DNA of 64,000 bases from Erigeron canadensis. Taxonomy: Eukaryota; Streptophyta; Magnoliopsida; Asterales; Asteraceae. Where the stretch lies: NCBI RefSeq assembly GCF_010389155.1, contig NC_057762.1, positions 37,198,055 through 37,262,054 of the forward strand, given 5' to 3'. A program made the position numbers and the translations under genes. The notes under the pieces are model-generated. The model made no database searches. It had not been told where the DNA came from and was given only the letters and a program-made list of their open reading frames with translations. Positions 1 to 12,524 of this stretch are shown here, piece by piece (the stretch's first letter is position 1; every line of letters begins with the position of its first letter).

Positions 1-713
1 TGGCGCAAACGTAAGGTACCATTTCAGTAATTAACTCTTTGAACTATTGTTGACCACTAACCTCTTTAGGATATATATATATATCGTTCTTTTACAGGAA
101 AAAAAGTTCCACTTACAATCATCTACTAATATTGCACCGGTTTGAATACATCCACAATCTTGAATTTATATCGCCAGGCTAAACCGTTATACGACCTTTT
201 TGTAACTTTTTTAAAGTGTGTATTATGTGTGATTATAAACATACAAAGTATTGATTTAATATCAATGATCTTGTTAAACATCGTTACCCTTTTACAAGAA
301 CAAAGTTAGAGAATTTTGAATTGCTGTTGGAAAAGTTCAACTCCAAGTTGAATAGTCAATACACAAAATATTAAAATATTAAGCGGTTTCTTTTAATGCC
401 ACCAACAATGCGAAGAACGAGTCTCATGTTTTAACCATTCAAGCATGATATATTAATCTTATCGAAATTAATGAAAGAGTTACAATCTCTATAATTAATT
501 GACCGGTACTCGTTGTCAAGACAAAAGCTAGAGTCAAACTTTCCCATTATTACTTATCAAAATAAATAAATAAATAGATAAAATATCCACAGTTTCAAAC
601 AGGGTGTGCCCGATCAATGTGTATATATACATACCCTTTATATCACTCTAGGCAAGTAGCAACATCCACCCAGTTGCCACTTGAATCATAAGCAATCAAG
701 ATTTTCAATAATT
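1..713 (+). promoter_or_regulatory. Upstream region of the CYP84A-type P450 gene
   Basis: This AT-rich stretch has no coding potential I recognise and leads into the P450 start codon at 714. A TATA-like run sits at 622-629, about 90 bases before the ATG, which would place transcription start near 655. I looked for the AC-rich MYB elements common in lignin gene promoters and saw only a weak ACCAACAA at about 401, not a full match. The in-frame TTG at 681 is not needed as a start. Confidence 0.45.
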
Positions 714-2920
714 ATGGATTCTATCCAAATTCCCGTAGCAATAATAATCTCTCTTTTATCCATATTTTTTGTCACATGGCTCCGGCGAAAACCTCTTCCA
801 CCGGGCCCAATGGGCTGGCCCATCATTGGCAATATGCTGATGATGGACCAACTCACTCATCGTGGGTTAGCTCGTTTGGCTGAAAAATACGGTGGCATTT
901 TACATCTTAAAATGGGGTTTAGTCACACGATTGCTGTGTCATCTCCGGAAATGGCCCGAGAAGTACTACAAGTACAGGATCATATATTTGCCAATCGCCC
1001 GGCCACCATCGCCATTACTTACCTTACATATGACCGTGTGGATATGGCATTTGCGGATTATGGCCCGTTCTGGAGGCAAATGAGAAAGTTGTGTGTAATG
1101 AAGTTATTTAGTCGCAGACGGGCTGAATCTTGGGATTCAGTCCGTGATGAGGTGGATTCCATGGTAAAATCCACCGTGGTTAACTCGGGTTTACCAGTTA
1201 ACCTAGGTGAGCTTGTATTTGGGCTCACCCATGATATTATCTATCGGGCTGCATTCGGGTCAATTTCTAAAGATGGTAAAGAGGAGTTCATTAGAATCCT
1301 ACAAGAATACACTAAGTTATTTGGTGCCTTTAACTTGGCCGATTTTATTCCATGGCTCGGGTTTATTGACCCGGCTGGATTGAATACTCGTTTACCTGCT
1401 GCCCGGGCATCGTTAGATGGTTTCATTGATAAAATCGTAGATGACCATATAAAGAAGGGGAAGAAGACCGACGACGAGAACGTAGAAAACGATATGGTTG
1501 ATGAGATGTTAGCTTTCTATAGCGAAGCAGGAAAAGCCAATGAAACTGATGATTTGCAGAACACCATTAAGCTGACTCGAGATAATATCAAAGCCATAAT
1601 TATGGTAAGTAGTCCTTATATTACACGAGTACCGTTTTATACTTACATTCTTTTTTAGCTCACATATACATATAACTAACAAAAATCGTCTTTAAACTCA
1701 TCACTTCACTGGATTAGCCAATCGTATATTATACGGATTTGGTGAGCATGTTATTTAAAATACAGTAGTAGTAAATTAAAAATATGGAAAATAATCTATG
1801 CAGTTAATTGCACGGCTCTTGCATGCTTTTGTCGATCATATATAACTATAAACAGTTATATAATAATGTTCATACGCGTTGATCGACAGCATAATCATCA
1901 TATCATAGTAAAGTAGTAAACGTCTTCGTTATTGATAAATATTCATTATAAACGTGTTAATTAGTTATTAATATATATTTATAAACTGCTAAATTAACTA
2001 GCTATATATAAAAGTTTAGCTATAACCTGTAGTATTTGACTAGCCTCTACCAATAAAGTAAAGAAAACATCACTATAAATTCATATTTGTTGCTATTAAT
2101 GACTTTAATGTAATATATCTTAGTTTAAATAGATGTCCTTATATTTCATATAGTACTATGTAGTAGGTTAATCTAACTTATTTTAGATCTGATAATACTA
2201 ACAACAAAATAGCATTTTAACTTACCTTGTACGTACTTAATAAATAATGACTAATTTGATGTAACATATATATTAATTTAATTTTTGTTGTTATAGGATG
2301 TAATGTTTGGTGGAACCGAGACCGTGGCGTCGGCTATAGAATGGGCGATGGCGGAACTAATGCATACACCGGAAGCCCTGAAGCGTGTGCAACAAGAGAT
2401 GGCTAACGTTATTGGTCTTGACCGTCGAGTCGAGGAGTCTGACTTAGAGAAACTAACCTATTTCAAGTGTGTCATAAAAGAGACACTTCGGATGCACCCT
2501 CCTATCCCGGTTGCCTTACACAAATCGTCAGAGGCTACAGAGGTAGCCGGTTACCATATTCCTAAAGGGTCGCGTCTCATGATCAATGTGTACGCTATCA
2601 ATCGTGACAAAAACGCTTGGAAAGATCCCGATACTTTCAACCCATCACGCTTTTTACAAAATGGGGCTCCGGATTTTAAAGGAAGCAACTATGAATTTTT
2701 GCCCTTTGGTTCGGGTCGTAGGTCATGTCCAGGTATGCAACTAGGATTGTACGCGATGGAGATGGCCGTGGCGCACCTCCTTCATAGTTTTACATGGGAG
2801 TTGCCTGATGGTATGAAGCCAAGTGAACTCGATATGGAAGACATTTTTGGCCTCACCGCACCAAAGGCAAAACGACTTGTAGCAGTGCCAACTCCACGAT
2901 TATTGTGCCCGTTGTATTAA
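714..2920 (+). CDS. F5H: Cytochrome P450 CYP84A, ferulate/coniferaldehyde 5-hydroxylase
   Basis: Likely an ER-anchored P450 that hydroxylates C5 of coniferaldehyde or coniferyl alcohol, the step that commits phenylpropanoids to syringyl lignin and sinapate esters. There are two exons, 714-1604 and 2297-2920. The 692-base intron has GTAAGT and TATAG ends and phase 0, and the joined product is 504 aa, close to the usual length of about 510-520. Visible features in order: an N-terminal hydrophobic anchor (about residues 5-25), a proline hinge KPLPPGPMGWP, the I-helix oxygen-binding motif FGGTET at the start of exon 2, ExxR as KETLR, PSRF at the PERF position, and the haem loop PFGSGRRSCPG with its cysteine ligand. 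The start MDSIQ (ATG 714) is chosen because it leads straight into the anchor. I see no frameshift or missing catalytic residue. The family call rests on motifs and overall sequence recognised from memory; the substrate is inferred. Confidence 0.9.
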
Positions 2921-3230
2921 CATCGACAATAATGATGTTGATTATGTAATTTAGTTACTTTTTGTCGCATTTTGTGATTTTATTTTATACTCCAGATTTT
3001 CCAATAATATATAGTTTTTGATCTTAAAAATACTCTCATTACAAATTTGACCTCGATCGTCAAATTATGGTAGCTCAGCTCGTTGGTTAGTCAATATGTA
3101 TGAGATTCAAACTTAAGTGAAATAATCATTAGAGAACTCTATCTTTTTCTTTGTGACAGCTTTAAAGTTTTCTGGAAAAACGTTTTTATATGATCATATG
3201 CATAACTATAGTTCCCATCACATACAAGAA
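2921..3230. other. 3' flank of the P450, with a tRNA-like SINE head
   Basis: The P450 3' UTR and flank. Within it, 3066-3112 resembles a tRNA promoter: an A-box-like TAGCTCAGCTCGTTGGTTAG at about 3071-3090, followed about 20 bases later by a B-box-like GAGATTCAAAC. This suggests the head of a decayed tRNA-derived SINE. No poly-A tail or target duplication is visible, so it may also be chance. Confidence 0.3.
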
Positions 3231-3231
3231 G

Positions 3232-3300
3232 TTTTTTTTTTTTTTTTTACCGGCAACTTTTATTAAACATTCTAGCAAGATGCTAGCATCACAATTACAA
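3232..3300 (-). repeat. Possible retroposon 3' tail (poly-T on plus strand)
   Basis: A run of about 18 T at 3232-3249 is followed by ACCGGCAACTTTTATTAAAC. Read on the minus strand this is an AATAAA-type end running into a poly-A tract. A similar end (T run, then GACCAACAAAAACTTATT) occurs at 51866-51900. LINE-like 3' tails are the simplest reading; no reverse transcriptase coding is left. Confidence 0.3.
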
Positions 3301-3651
3301 TATATTAAGCAAAGGATTATGTAACCATTTTACCTGAGTACAATTCGAATTACTTCAATTCTAGTATCACACCAGTTATACGACAAAGATAAAATTCGAT
3401 CGAGCACAATTGCCTTCACAGGACACAGGAGGCTAACCACCAAAGATAACCTGATTACGAACATTTGTTCAAATGGAAATAAATAAGTCTTTGAACATTT
3501 CTAACTTTTTATATATAAATTTTCAAAGTTCTTACAACTATAAATATCTTGACTACCATCAAACTAGAAACCTAGTTATAAAAACATTTATTTTTCTAAA
3601 TGATTCAGTTCAAAACTATGTTGAATCTTCAGACAACCGTGTAAAAACAAT

Positions 3652-3961
3652 ATACAATATCATTCAAGTTTCTAAAAATAAAAATCAATGATGGAGCTTA
3701 AGCAAATTGCATAGTGACAGTGATTATAAGCCTAAATAGTAAATGGGAAAAGGTTAGGTAAAATATGCAGTATCTATCTTAAATTAAGCAGGAGGATTAT
3801 GTAAAATTCAGGAAGTTATGTATGTATCAAATTCAAAGTTTTAATCTATAACTTTTTTTAATGTGACAGTATACAATATCATTCAAATTCATAAAAGTAA
3901 AAATCAATGATGGAGCTTAAGCAAATTGCATAGTGACAGTGATTATAAGCCTAAATAGTAA
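3652..3961. repeat. Direct repeat of about 90 bp, two copies
   Basis: Copies at 3652-3742 and 3873-3961 share almost the whole stretch from ACAATATCATTCAA to CCTAAATAGTAA. About 130 bp of unrelated sequence lies between them. I see no coding frame. This is a local duplication of unknown origin. Confidence 0.7.
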
Positions 3962-4523
3962 GTACCCATTACTTAGTACGTTTTGGTGATTAAAACGCTT
4001 TATAATTAATCCAGAAGTAAATTTTAAATTCTTAATTACTATTGCTCATAATCATACGGAGCACTTATAGCATAAAAATTCAATTTTGTGATATTGTAAA
4101 TTGACCCTTTAAAAAAAGTTAATAAATCTAATTACATCATTAGCTAAACCATTCAATTTATTCACCACCATAGTATAATATTTCAAATGATTATATGATC
4201 ATCAATATTTGTCCAAAAACGAACACATCATTTTCATGAAGCATTTCTTTCAACGAGACCACCATGGAAGATTATGATGATGAAATTTCAAGTGGATATA
4301 TATAATGCTAATTCACTTTTACATACCACTTCTATATATGATGTTGGATTAAGTTGTCATCCATAAACCAAAATTATCAGGCTTGCATTGAGATATTGGA
4401 GGCTCTGGTACGAAAATTAGATAAAAAAAAGCTTTAAAATTATAGACAAAATTAAAAATATGGAAAGCTTAAAAAGAAATGTATAGACGTCTATTGTTCT
4501 TGTTGCAATTACAACAATGCTAC
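3962..4523. other. AT-rich stretch, nothing recognised
   Basis: I see no gene, RNA or clear repeat here. Confidence 0.5.
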
Positions 4524-4531
4524 CAATAATG

Positions 4532-4893
4532 AAGGTTGTAAATAACGTCCGGCAGTCATTCGGCGGTCGATCACCTTTAAGGTTAAATCTCATTTTACGG
4601 AGATATATAACGGAAACTATAAAATATAGAGAAACTTATTTAAAATAAATAAATATTTATATTAACAATATCCTTAAAAAAAATAGTCAAAAATGATGTC
4701 TTTTGACCGTTAAGCTCCATTAAATCCATTAATTGACCGCCAAATCCATTATATAACCGTTAATCTCCGTGAAATTTGTTATTTCATCATTATTGATTCA
4801 AACCTTCAAATCTACCTTACAAGCCCTTTAACGTAAAAATGGATCTCTGTTCCCCCTATAACGCCATTATAATGGCCGTTATTTATAACACTG
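4532..4893. mobile_element. hAT-type MITE with 8-bp target duplication
   Basis: A 362-bp non-coding element flanked by perfect 8-bp direct repeats CCAATAAT (4524-4531 and 4894-4901), the target-site length of hAT transposons. Imperfect inverted ends: left GAAGGTTGTAAATAACG; right end reverse-complemented CAGTGTTATAAATAACG. The interior repeats short GACCGTTA / CCGTTAA motifs. There is no transposase, so this is a non-autonomous copy. Confidence 0.75.
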
Positions 4894-4976
4894 CCAATAA
4901 TTGAGATAGAAAAAAATATAAATTTTTTCATGACGGTTAAAAAGAAAATATATTATATAATATATATATATATAGG

Positions 4977-5454
4977 GTAAAGTTATTTTGGGAACTTTTT
5001 TTTGCGAGAACCTTTGAGAACTTTTCAAATCAAGCTCAACCGATGATTGTTCTTTATATGAAAATTGTTTTTTGATTATTTTCTGAATAACTTATGTGTA
5101 ATTTTGAAGTTTATAATTGTGTGAAGCATGAATTATCATCCGTTATACAATTATGTGAAGATTTGGATTCTTGATCATATGTGCACGAATATTGCTATGA
5201 TCACATGTATTCAAATCGATCACATGTAATCCTAGCAATATTCGTGCACATGTGATCAAGAATCCAAATCTCCACATAATTATATAACGGATGATAATCA
5301 ATGCCTTCACACAATTATAAACTTCAAAAGTACACATAAGTTATTCAGAAAAATATCAAAAAACAAATTTCATGTAAAGAATAATTATCGGCTGGGCTTA
5401 ATTTGAAAAGTTCTCAAAGGATCTCGCAAAAAAATTTTCTCAAAATAACTTTTC
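4977..5454. mobile_element. Foldback MITE, two arms of about 235 bp
   Basis: Nearly the whole 478 bp folds on itself. The left arm begins AAAGTTATTTTG at about 4979 and the right arm ends CAAAATAACTTT at 5441-5452; the centre lies near 5212. Both flanks are TA-rich microsatellite, so the target duplication cannot be read. The superfamily is undetermined (Mutator-like foldback or Stowaway-like). Confidence 0.7.
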
Positions 5455-5859
5455 AACATATATATATGTATATAAAACGACATGGTCTCATTTTTACCTC
5501 CACCCCAATCGAAACAGAGTCCACCCCGAACACTGTGGTCACCACTTTGACTCTAGCCACATAAGACAACTGAAACCACCCCAAGCACCTTGTAGATATA
5601 TCACAATTTAGATTTTCAAAATTGACCAACGAAATCATAATATAGAATCAAATCACAATGTAAAATATCAAAAATCGAATACAAAAAATCATTATTACAA
5701 TGCTTTATCACAAAATCGCAATGCTATTTTGGAAATCACGTCGTTCAATATAATTCTCGGATTTGCGATGCTATATTGCAATTCGCAATACATACATCCC
5801 ATTGAGATTTCTTTTCTCATAGTTAATGAGCAAAGAAATGAGCAAAATTTCCCAAATCC

Positions 5860-6975
5860 TGATCCCGTACCGGTACCAAAATATGGTACCAAATCCCAAG
5901 TGAGATCGGAACCGGTACCTAGTTTTGTTGATATTCGGGATCGGTACTAATCGGTTCTGAGACTGGGAAATCCCGAAAATATCACTTAGTCCCGACTAGT
6001 CCCATATTCTCCCTTAAATGTTGACTTTCCTGGTTTTCCAACAAAGTTACTTATGTTTATTTATACATCGAACTTGATATACACATACTTAAAGAGATTT
6101 ATTACCATATGAACTACGAGTAATACTAAAAGAAAAATGATAAATCCTCCTAAGTCCTAACCAAATAGTCTAATAATTCTCCTTTAACATTAAGAAGGTG
6201 ATATGTGGTATCCACTGATTCTCTTTTCTAATCTTGCCCCCTGATTTTTCCACATGTCATCGTCTCATAGTTAGGAAGATTCTTATGTTATTTGGTTAGA
6301 ATGATTAATCATTTCCCATACTAAAATTATGGAACAATTTGGTACTGATAAGTCATACGCTACTCGAAGTTAAAAGGAAACCAAGTTAATTAGTAGTTTC
6401 AGCTCATTAAATTCAAACGGTTTGGTTGGGGGTTTTTCCTCTTACTAGGTATTGAGGGTGAGAGGACTCTCTAATACATACCCGGTTAAGACAACGTAAG
6501 GTAGATCCCCTATTGCACCTTTCAACAATCAGAGATCAAGCAATCTGTGTTGTTTGTAGCTTCTTGCAACAAGAGCCTAAGTTATTGGAACTCCAAAGCC
6601 CCCATCAAGTTTTGTTGTATTTGATTAGTTTCTAAAGCTATTTTTTACAATTTTCAGAATCGTAATCATGTTATCTTTATTAATGTCGTACGTGTGAATA
6701 CATTGATACAATTGTCTGTTATCATTATTACTTTAGTATTAGTTATATATCTCATGAACCTACGTTTACAAAAGTAACAGATACACTCATTTTCGAACGA
6801 ATACAATGACTTGAGTTTCTCAATTATCGGGACTTGAGGGAAATGGTACCGATATCCCGGTCCCGTCCCAGTATCGATTCAAATGGAACCGGGATCAGTA
6901 CCACGTTTTGGTGACTTTCGAGATCGGTACCATCAGTACCAGGACTGGTACGGGACGGTACCATTCTCACGCCAT
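5860..6975. repeat. GGTACC-rich repeat ends, probable degenerate DNA transposon
   Basis: Two clusters dense in GGTACC, CGGGATCGGTAC and TCCCGGTCCCG-like motifs lie at about 5860-6000 and 6830-6965. Between them is ordinary AT-rich DNA plus one small MITE (6134-6316). The similar clusters at both ends suggest subterminal repeats of one non-autonomous element of about 1.1 kb. I could not define termini or a target duplication. A related GGTACCGGT cluster occurs at 24885-24976. Confidence 0.4.
6134..6316. mobile_element. Small MITE with AATGATTAAT-type ends (copy 1)
   Basis: Left end GAAAAATGATAAATCCTCCTAA-like; the right end, reverse-complemented, is GGGAAATGATTAATCATTCT. Related ends occur at 21979-22118 and 46831-46979. 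It is non-coding. The target duplication is unclear. Confidence 0.5.
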
Positions 6976-6994
6976 CCAACTGAGCATGCTTTGA

Positions 6995-9587
6995 TGTCAC
7001 ACCCCACCTTAGGCGGAATCGTAGGATATGACAAAAAGATATAGCAATAGCACATGGACTTTATAATAGAGTCATACTAAATGAAATCAAAATAAATGTA
7101 ATTCCCACAAGCGGGATAAGTCTAGGCAACACGCCTCAAATATCAAAAGATGTAACAAATAGCAAATAGAGTTCAATGATTAAATGCAACTAGGAGTCCA
7201 TGAAGGATCTCTTTATTAGTCTTCCTAAAGTCCTTATGCTCAATCTCCTTAAGCATTGTTATTACCTGAAAATGAATGCTCGAAAATGTCAACATAATGT
7301 TGGTGAGTTCGTAGGTTTAAAGTAATACAAATGAATTTGCTGTGCATGATATATATGAGGTTTGGACAATAGTGTAAATATAAACATGTAGCAGCTTGTA
7401 TGCAATCCAAATACTGATCAATGCCATCATAGTTATCCAACAACACAATCCTCATCACTCCTACCAACAACTCAATCATGCTTTAAATACCAACAACTAC
7501 CAGCTGTAGTATATAGTTGGTCGATAGATATCAAATAGTCTTCAATAGATATCAACAAACATCTATTGCATCAAAGAAATCAATACAAGCAAGCTAGCAT
7601 ACACAATTTCATAATTACACGTATTTGTCCATGAAAACAAACAAGTTTTGGCACAGCTAGTAAAGAAATGAAAAGTGTTTTGAGCATCATTTTCCCCCAA
7701 AGAAATAATATAAAAAGGGGCCACGAAACTCACCTCAACAAGTAAGTAGTTATGCAAAGTCCAACAAGGTCGCTAGAATCTACACAACATATATATGAAC
7801 AAGTTACAATTATGGACATGGTCAAGAACCATCCATTGTAACCCGTATTTGATGATATATACATATATGGCTACTTTCAAAATATTCCCAACTGATTTGT
7901 CATCTATTATTAAGTTACAAGTCACATAACTTAATATAGAGTATTTGTTTTTAATGATAAATGATTTAGTTCTACAAGCTCTTATTCGCTGAAATTTTTG
8001 ATAACCTTATCTATTTTTTTTTTTATTAAGATGAGACAAACAATTCAAGTTTTCAAATCTTAACTACTGTAACCTTAGAGTGTTATAAACTTACATGAAT
8101 TTTTACTTAATTTATTTCGTACACTCTTAACATCTTAAAAATGTTTCTGGAAAAAAATAATCTTCCAGTTCATAAAATCGACCAAGATATGACTGTTTGA
8201 AGTTGACCTAAATCTGTTCGGAAAACTCAGCTTTGCGCAGTTTTGTTATAAAATTCGTTTGACAACCTTAAACTTCATATTTTTACACGAAACTAATTTC
8301 ATCATAAAGTAGACTTCCTGAATTTAATTTTAGACACCAAAAACATGACTTAACCATCTTCCATGACCAAGATACGACCTTTCAAAGTTAACAAACCGAA
8401 TCTGTCCAGATTCAAAAATAACCCAAACTTACTGTTTTAAAGACTACTATAACTAATATTCATATATAAACTTTCAAATCTTTCCAACACCTATTTACAT
8501 CTGTTATTATGATTTTCATGCCTTCATAATTGAATTTCTCTAATTACATTAATTATTATAATACAATAAATACATAAACTTTTAACATTAATATGATTTA
8601 TACTTCAAGCTTTTGATTTAACCCTAAAAAAAACACCTTTCATTCATTATTATATATTTTGCCATAATATATATATATTCATCAAATAGGTTACTTATAA
8701 TAAAAGATCAAAAAAAAAATATATATATGTATATATATATATATATGAAAAGAAAAGATAAGTAATTATTTTTTTTACCCCAAGATAGATGATCACTCCT
8801 TAGATACCTTAACAAAATAAAATATAATCGATAAGAATTTTAACCGTAGATTGTTATATAAAAGATCCTCTTAAAAAAAATCATAATGAAAATTATATTT
8901 ACTTACCAAACTTCTAAAAATCTTTGAGATGAATGGTGTGATAAAAACTTTGTTTTTGTGGTGGTGTTTTCCTCTTTTCGACGGCAGAGCAAAGATAGGA
9001 TGAGTTTTGTTTTAAATTGTTAATAATTAAGATTGCCTATACTTTATATGTGTATAAGTGTTTGAATTGACTTGTAATTAGAATTGATAAATTACTATAT
9101 ACAAGAATTGTAAATGGGATGGGATTGTCATCCCTTTAGCCGTAATCATGCCATGAGGTTTTTAAAAATGTGTATTGATATTTGATATAAGATTAATTGC
9201 ATATGATCTTTTTAATTGTTTTAATTATTTATCTATTTAACTTATAAGTAGAAAATGTTATTATTTCTACTACATATAATCATTTATTTGATGATTATAG
9301 ACTTTAACCCACTTAGTAGTGTATAAAGATTTATCAAAGTCTATAAATAAATATGACCAACAACTACGCGTCTAGAAATTACGGGGATAATTATAGTCAT
9401 CTACGTTTAGGAATATCAAATATCTAATTCCTAAACTATTGAAATCCAAGTAATAGAAATCCCATATTGGAAATGATCACCACATTTCTATGCTTGTTAT
9501 ACTATATAGGCATATTGACTAGTCAAGAAATTTGGAATTTGAGTTAGAGACTAAAATAAATTATCAGTTTTGGTGACGGATGTCACA
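6995..9587 (-). mobile_element. Solo LTR of a Gypsy-like retrotransposon
   Basis: A 2593-bp element flanked by perfect 5-bp target duplications TTTGA (6990-6994 and 9588-9592). It begins TGTCACACCCC and ends GGATGTCACA. The orientation is inferred as minus because the GGGGTGTGACA end and a nearby block (CCTACGAACTCACCAAC on the minus strand, about 7298-7316) match the 3' end of the plus-strand solo LTR at 47914-50206. No gag or pol is present, as expected after LTR-LTR recombination. Internal TA microsatellites lie at about 8719-8746. Confidence 0.8.
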
Positions 9588-9592
9588 TTTGA

Positions 9593-10218
9593 TAAGCTTC
9601 TCCATACAATACTTAATATACATTAAATCTTTTATTCATTTATATACATTGCCAACATTTCACATGCAACTTTTTTTTACCGAGTCGAAGCTATAGATTC
9701 TCTTTACATATTGATGATTGATATTCAATTTAAGTACTTTAATTGTATAACGATTTAATTGGTATACGAGAGAAAGTACTCGCGCGTTACAACAGTAAGA
9801 TGGTGCGGTTGATAGGTAATAGAAGGTGATAAGTCATAGAGTGTGATAGTTAAATGCCTTAGCCGTACGGGTTTTGCCTTCGGATTTAAGAATTCGTCAA
9901 AAGTATATCGAATGACATTTCTAATTAAAGAGAAAGAAATTTTAAGAACGCTCATATAATTTTTATATATTATCGATGTACGGTTTTTGAGATAAAAGAT
10001 TTTGAATTAGTTAGATGAATAAAATGATTTATGGAAAAGAAAGAAAAATGAGTTGTTGAGATTTGAGGATAGAAAGAAAAATGAATGGTTGAAATTTATT
10101 TTAAGGGTATTATGAATAAGTGACAGGGGTATTTTAAGGTTTTTAACTAATTAAAGTTGAAAAAATAAAGGAAGTAAATGATTTATAATGTAGTAGAGAT
10201 AAAGAAGTAGAGATTAAG
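9593..10218. other. AT-rich stretch, nothing recognised
   Basis: I see no coding frame with family resemblance and no clear repeat structure. Confidence 0.5.
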
Positions 10219-10489
10219 TATGTTTGACAAAAGTAGTTGTAGCTGTTAGCTGTAGCTTTTAGTTGTAGTTTTTTGTTGGAATTGTAAGTTGTAGCTTTTA
10301 TTTTTTAAAAGTGTTTGGTATGGTAGTTGTAGCTGCAACTTCAAGTAGTATTTCATTTTGGAGCTTTTTCTTTCAAATAAAAGCTAAAGCTAGTTACATG
10401 CAAAAAAAAAAAAACATTTTATGAGCTTTTAGTTTAAAATTATAAGCTACACCTTCTGAAAAGCTCTTAAAAAGCTTGTGCCAAGCATA
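10219..10489. mobile_element. MITE rich in GTAGCT / AGCTAC motifs (copy 1)
   Basis: Imperfect inverted ends: left TATGTTTGACAAAA; right end reverse-complemented TATGCTTGGCACAA. The interior repeats TAGTTGTAGCT-type motifs and their complements. A longer relative lies at 30695-31320. There is no clear target duplication. A hAT-like MITE is the likeliest class. Confidence 0.5.
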
Positions 10490-11242
10490 GCAATAATAGA
10501 GATAAAAATAGAGATTTGAACTTTGAAAAAAAAAGGGGAGGGGGGTCAAAATGGTATTTGAGTCAGGCAGGTTATTTTCTGATTTACGTGTTAGGAAATA
10601 GTAAATATTCTTCTTGATTTCAATTACTAAAATCTTAAAATGCTGTATCTATTGAAAAGTTGTGTTTTTTCAGTATATTGTTTGGTTTTCCGACAATTAA
10701 AATAACGCTTGGGCAATTGCAAATATATACTGGCCGATAATCTATCTTAGAATAAGAATTTTCAAGGATATCTATCGGTATTTGTAAGTTGAATTCACTG
10801 CATTATATCCTATCCTATTCATGTATGCGTTCACGTTTTTTTTTTTTGCATTATATCTATATACATCCACTTAGTGTTTAATAATCATAGACGTACAGCA
10901 AGATAAATAAGAAATATATGCAAATGAACTACTCCGTATATATTTTGGTGTTTTTATATCGTACCTAATGTAATTGTTAACACTTTTATGTGGAGGTCTG
11001 TTAAGAATATTAACTTAAGGTTGGTATTTTATGCTTGACTTTTAGAATATATTCGCAAGTTACATATAAGTAACAAATGATCATCAAGCACACTAGCTGA
11101 AAATTGTTCTTTTTCCCTCGAAGACAATACCTCACTAATTTTTTATTAATGAAAAAAGACAATCATACATTTAATTTAACATAATATTCTTCTATTACTA
11201 TTAAATTATATTCGTCTGTGTAAGTCATAGTATATGATTATA
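10490..11242. other. Non-coding, nothing recognised
   Basis: AT-rich sequence with mononucleotide runs (10526-10535 A, 10836-10847 T). No gene or element recognised. Confidence 0.5.
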
Positions 11243-12515
11243 CTATGGAATGATATTTAAACAAATAAAAAGTAGAAGATGAATACCTTTTGACATAAAT
11301 TTTATTACTACAAAGTGACTCAAATAACTGATTACTTTATTTATAAATTTGTTAGAGAACAAAGTTAGGGACCTGTTATATGAACACCTTGATTCGGCAT
11401 AAACAGTCAAACTCTTATCAAACGGTTAGTATATACATTGATACTTCTCATATGGTGGGTGTTGGGGAGTATACATAGATACTTCACGTATGGTACTATG
11501 ATTATCCTGGTCGGTATATTTCCCTATGGTGCGTGTTTATGCCAAATTGGCGGGTGTGTAAATAGACGTTCCCTAAAGGAATACATCATGCATCTTGCAT
11601 TTGTGTAAACATTTTGCGTTTCGACTTTGGACAAACTAACTTGTAACTTCTTTACAACGTAGTTAAAATACTGACAAGCCAAACAACCACAAGTCAACTA
11701 TTGATCCTTGTCAGTGCTATATCAACGACATATTAGAAAAATCCCTCCCACCGCAAGTCCTTTCACTAGTGGTTCCAACCATGGATGGTTTAACTATGAG
11801 TGAACCACGAGTCACACCTACGAGTGGACCACATGCTAACCACAAAGGCACTATGAGTCCTCTTATTGTCTTATTTTGCATACTACTTTTGAACTTGTGT
11901 AGACATATGGACAATGTATGATAAATATTTATATATACCTAAATAATAACTAATTACTGTAATACGGATTATTGAAGATTTTATTTACTTATGGAATGAT
12001 ATTTAACAAATAGAGATATTTAACAAATAGAAAGTAGAGGATGAATACCTTTTAGCATAAATTTCATCACTATTCACTACAAATGACTCAAATAACTGAT
12101 TACTTTATTTATAAGTTTGTTAGAGAATGAAGTAATAAAATCATGCATCTTGCATTTGTATAAACATTTTGCATTTCGACTTAGGACAAACTAACTTGTA
12201 ACTTCCTTACAACGTAGCTAAAACACTGACAAACCAGTTAACCAAAAGTTAACTTTTAACCCTTGTCAGCGCCATGTCAACAACATATTAGAGAAAACCC
12301 CTCCCACCACAAGTCCCTTCACTAGCGGTTCCAACCATGAATGACCCCAACTATGAGTGAACCATGAGTGACACCTAACGGTCTGCACTCGTGGTCAGGG
12401 GAACGAGTGGACCACATGCTAACCAGTAACCACAAGGGCACTATGAGTCCTCTTATTGTCTTATTTTGCATACTATTTTTGAACCCTCGTGCAGACATAT
12501 GAAGAATGTATGATA
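11243..12515. repeat. Tandem duplication, two diverged copies
   Basis: 11243-11935 and 11990-12515 are diverged copies of one sequence, sharing blocks such as TGACTCAAATAACTGATTAC, CATGCATCTTGCATTTGT and GGTTCCAACCATG. Copy 1 holds an extra block of about 210 bp (11366-11575); copy 2 holds a small extra block near 12379-12405. Neither copy has a long reading frame. Confidence 0.8.
11366..11575. mobile_element. Short MITE present in only one duplicate copy
   Basis: The insertion begins TAGGGACCTGTTATATGAAC; its other end, reverse-complemented, begins TAGGGAACGTCTATTTACAC, giving imperfect inverted ends. The matching place in copy 2 (about 12120-12142) runs through without it, so copy 2 acts as an empty site. 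The target duplication is short and ambiguous (AAAG or TA). Confidence 0.6.
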
Positions 12516-12524
12516 ACGATTCTG

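Noticed and set aside
681..713. In-frame extension of the P450 before 714
   Set aside because: The codon at 681 is TTG. The ATG at 714 starts the membrane anchor.
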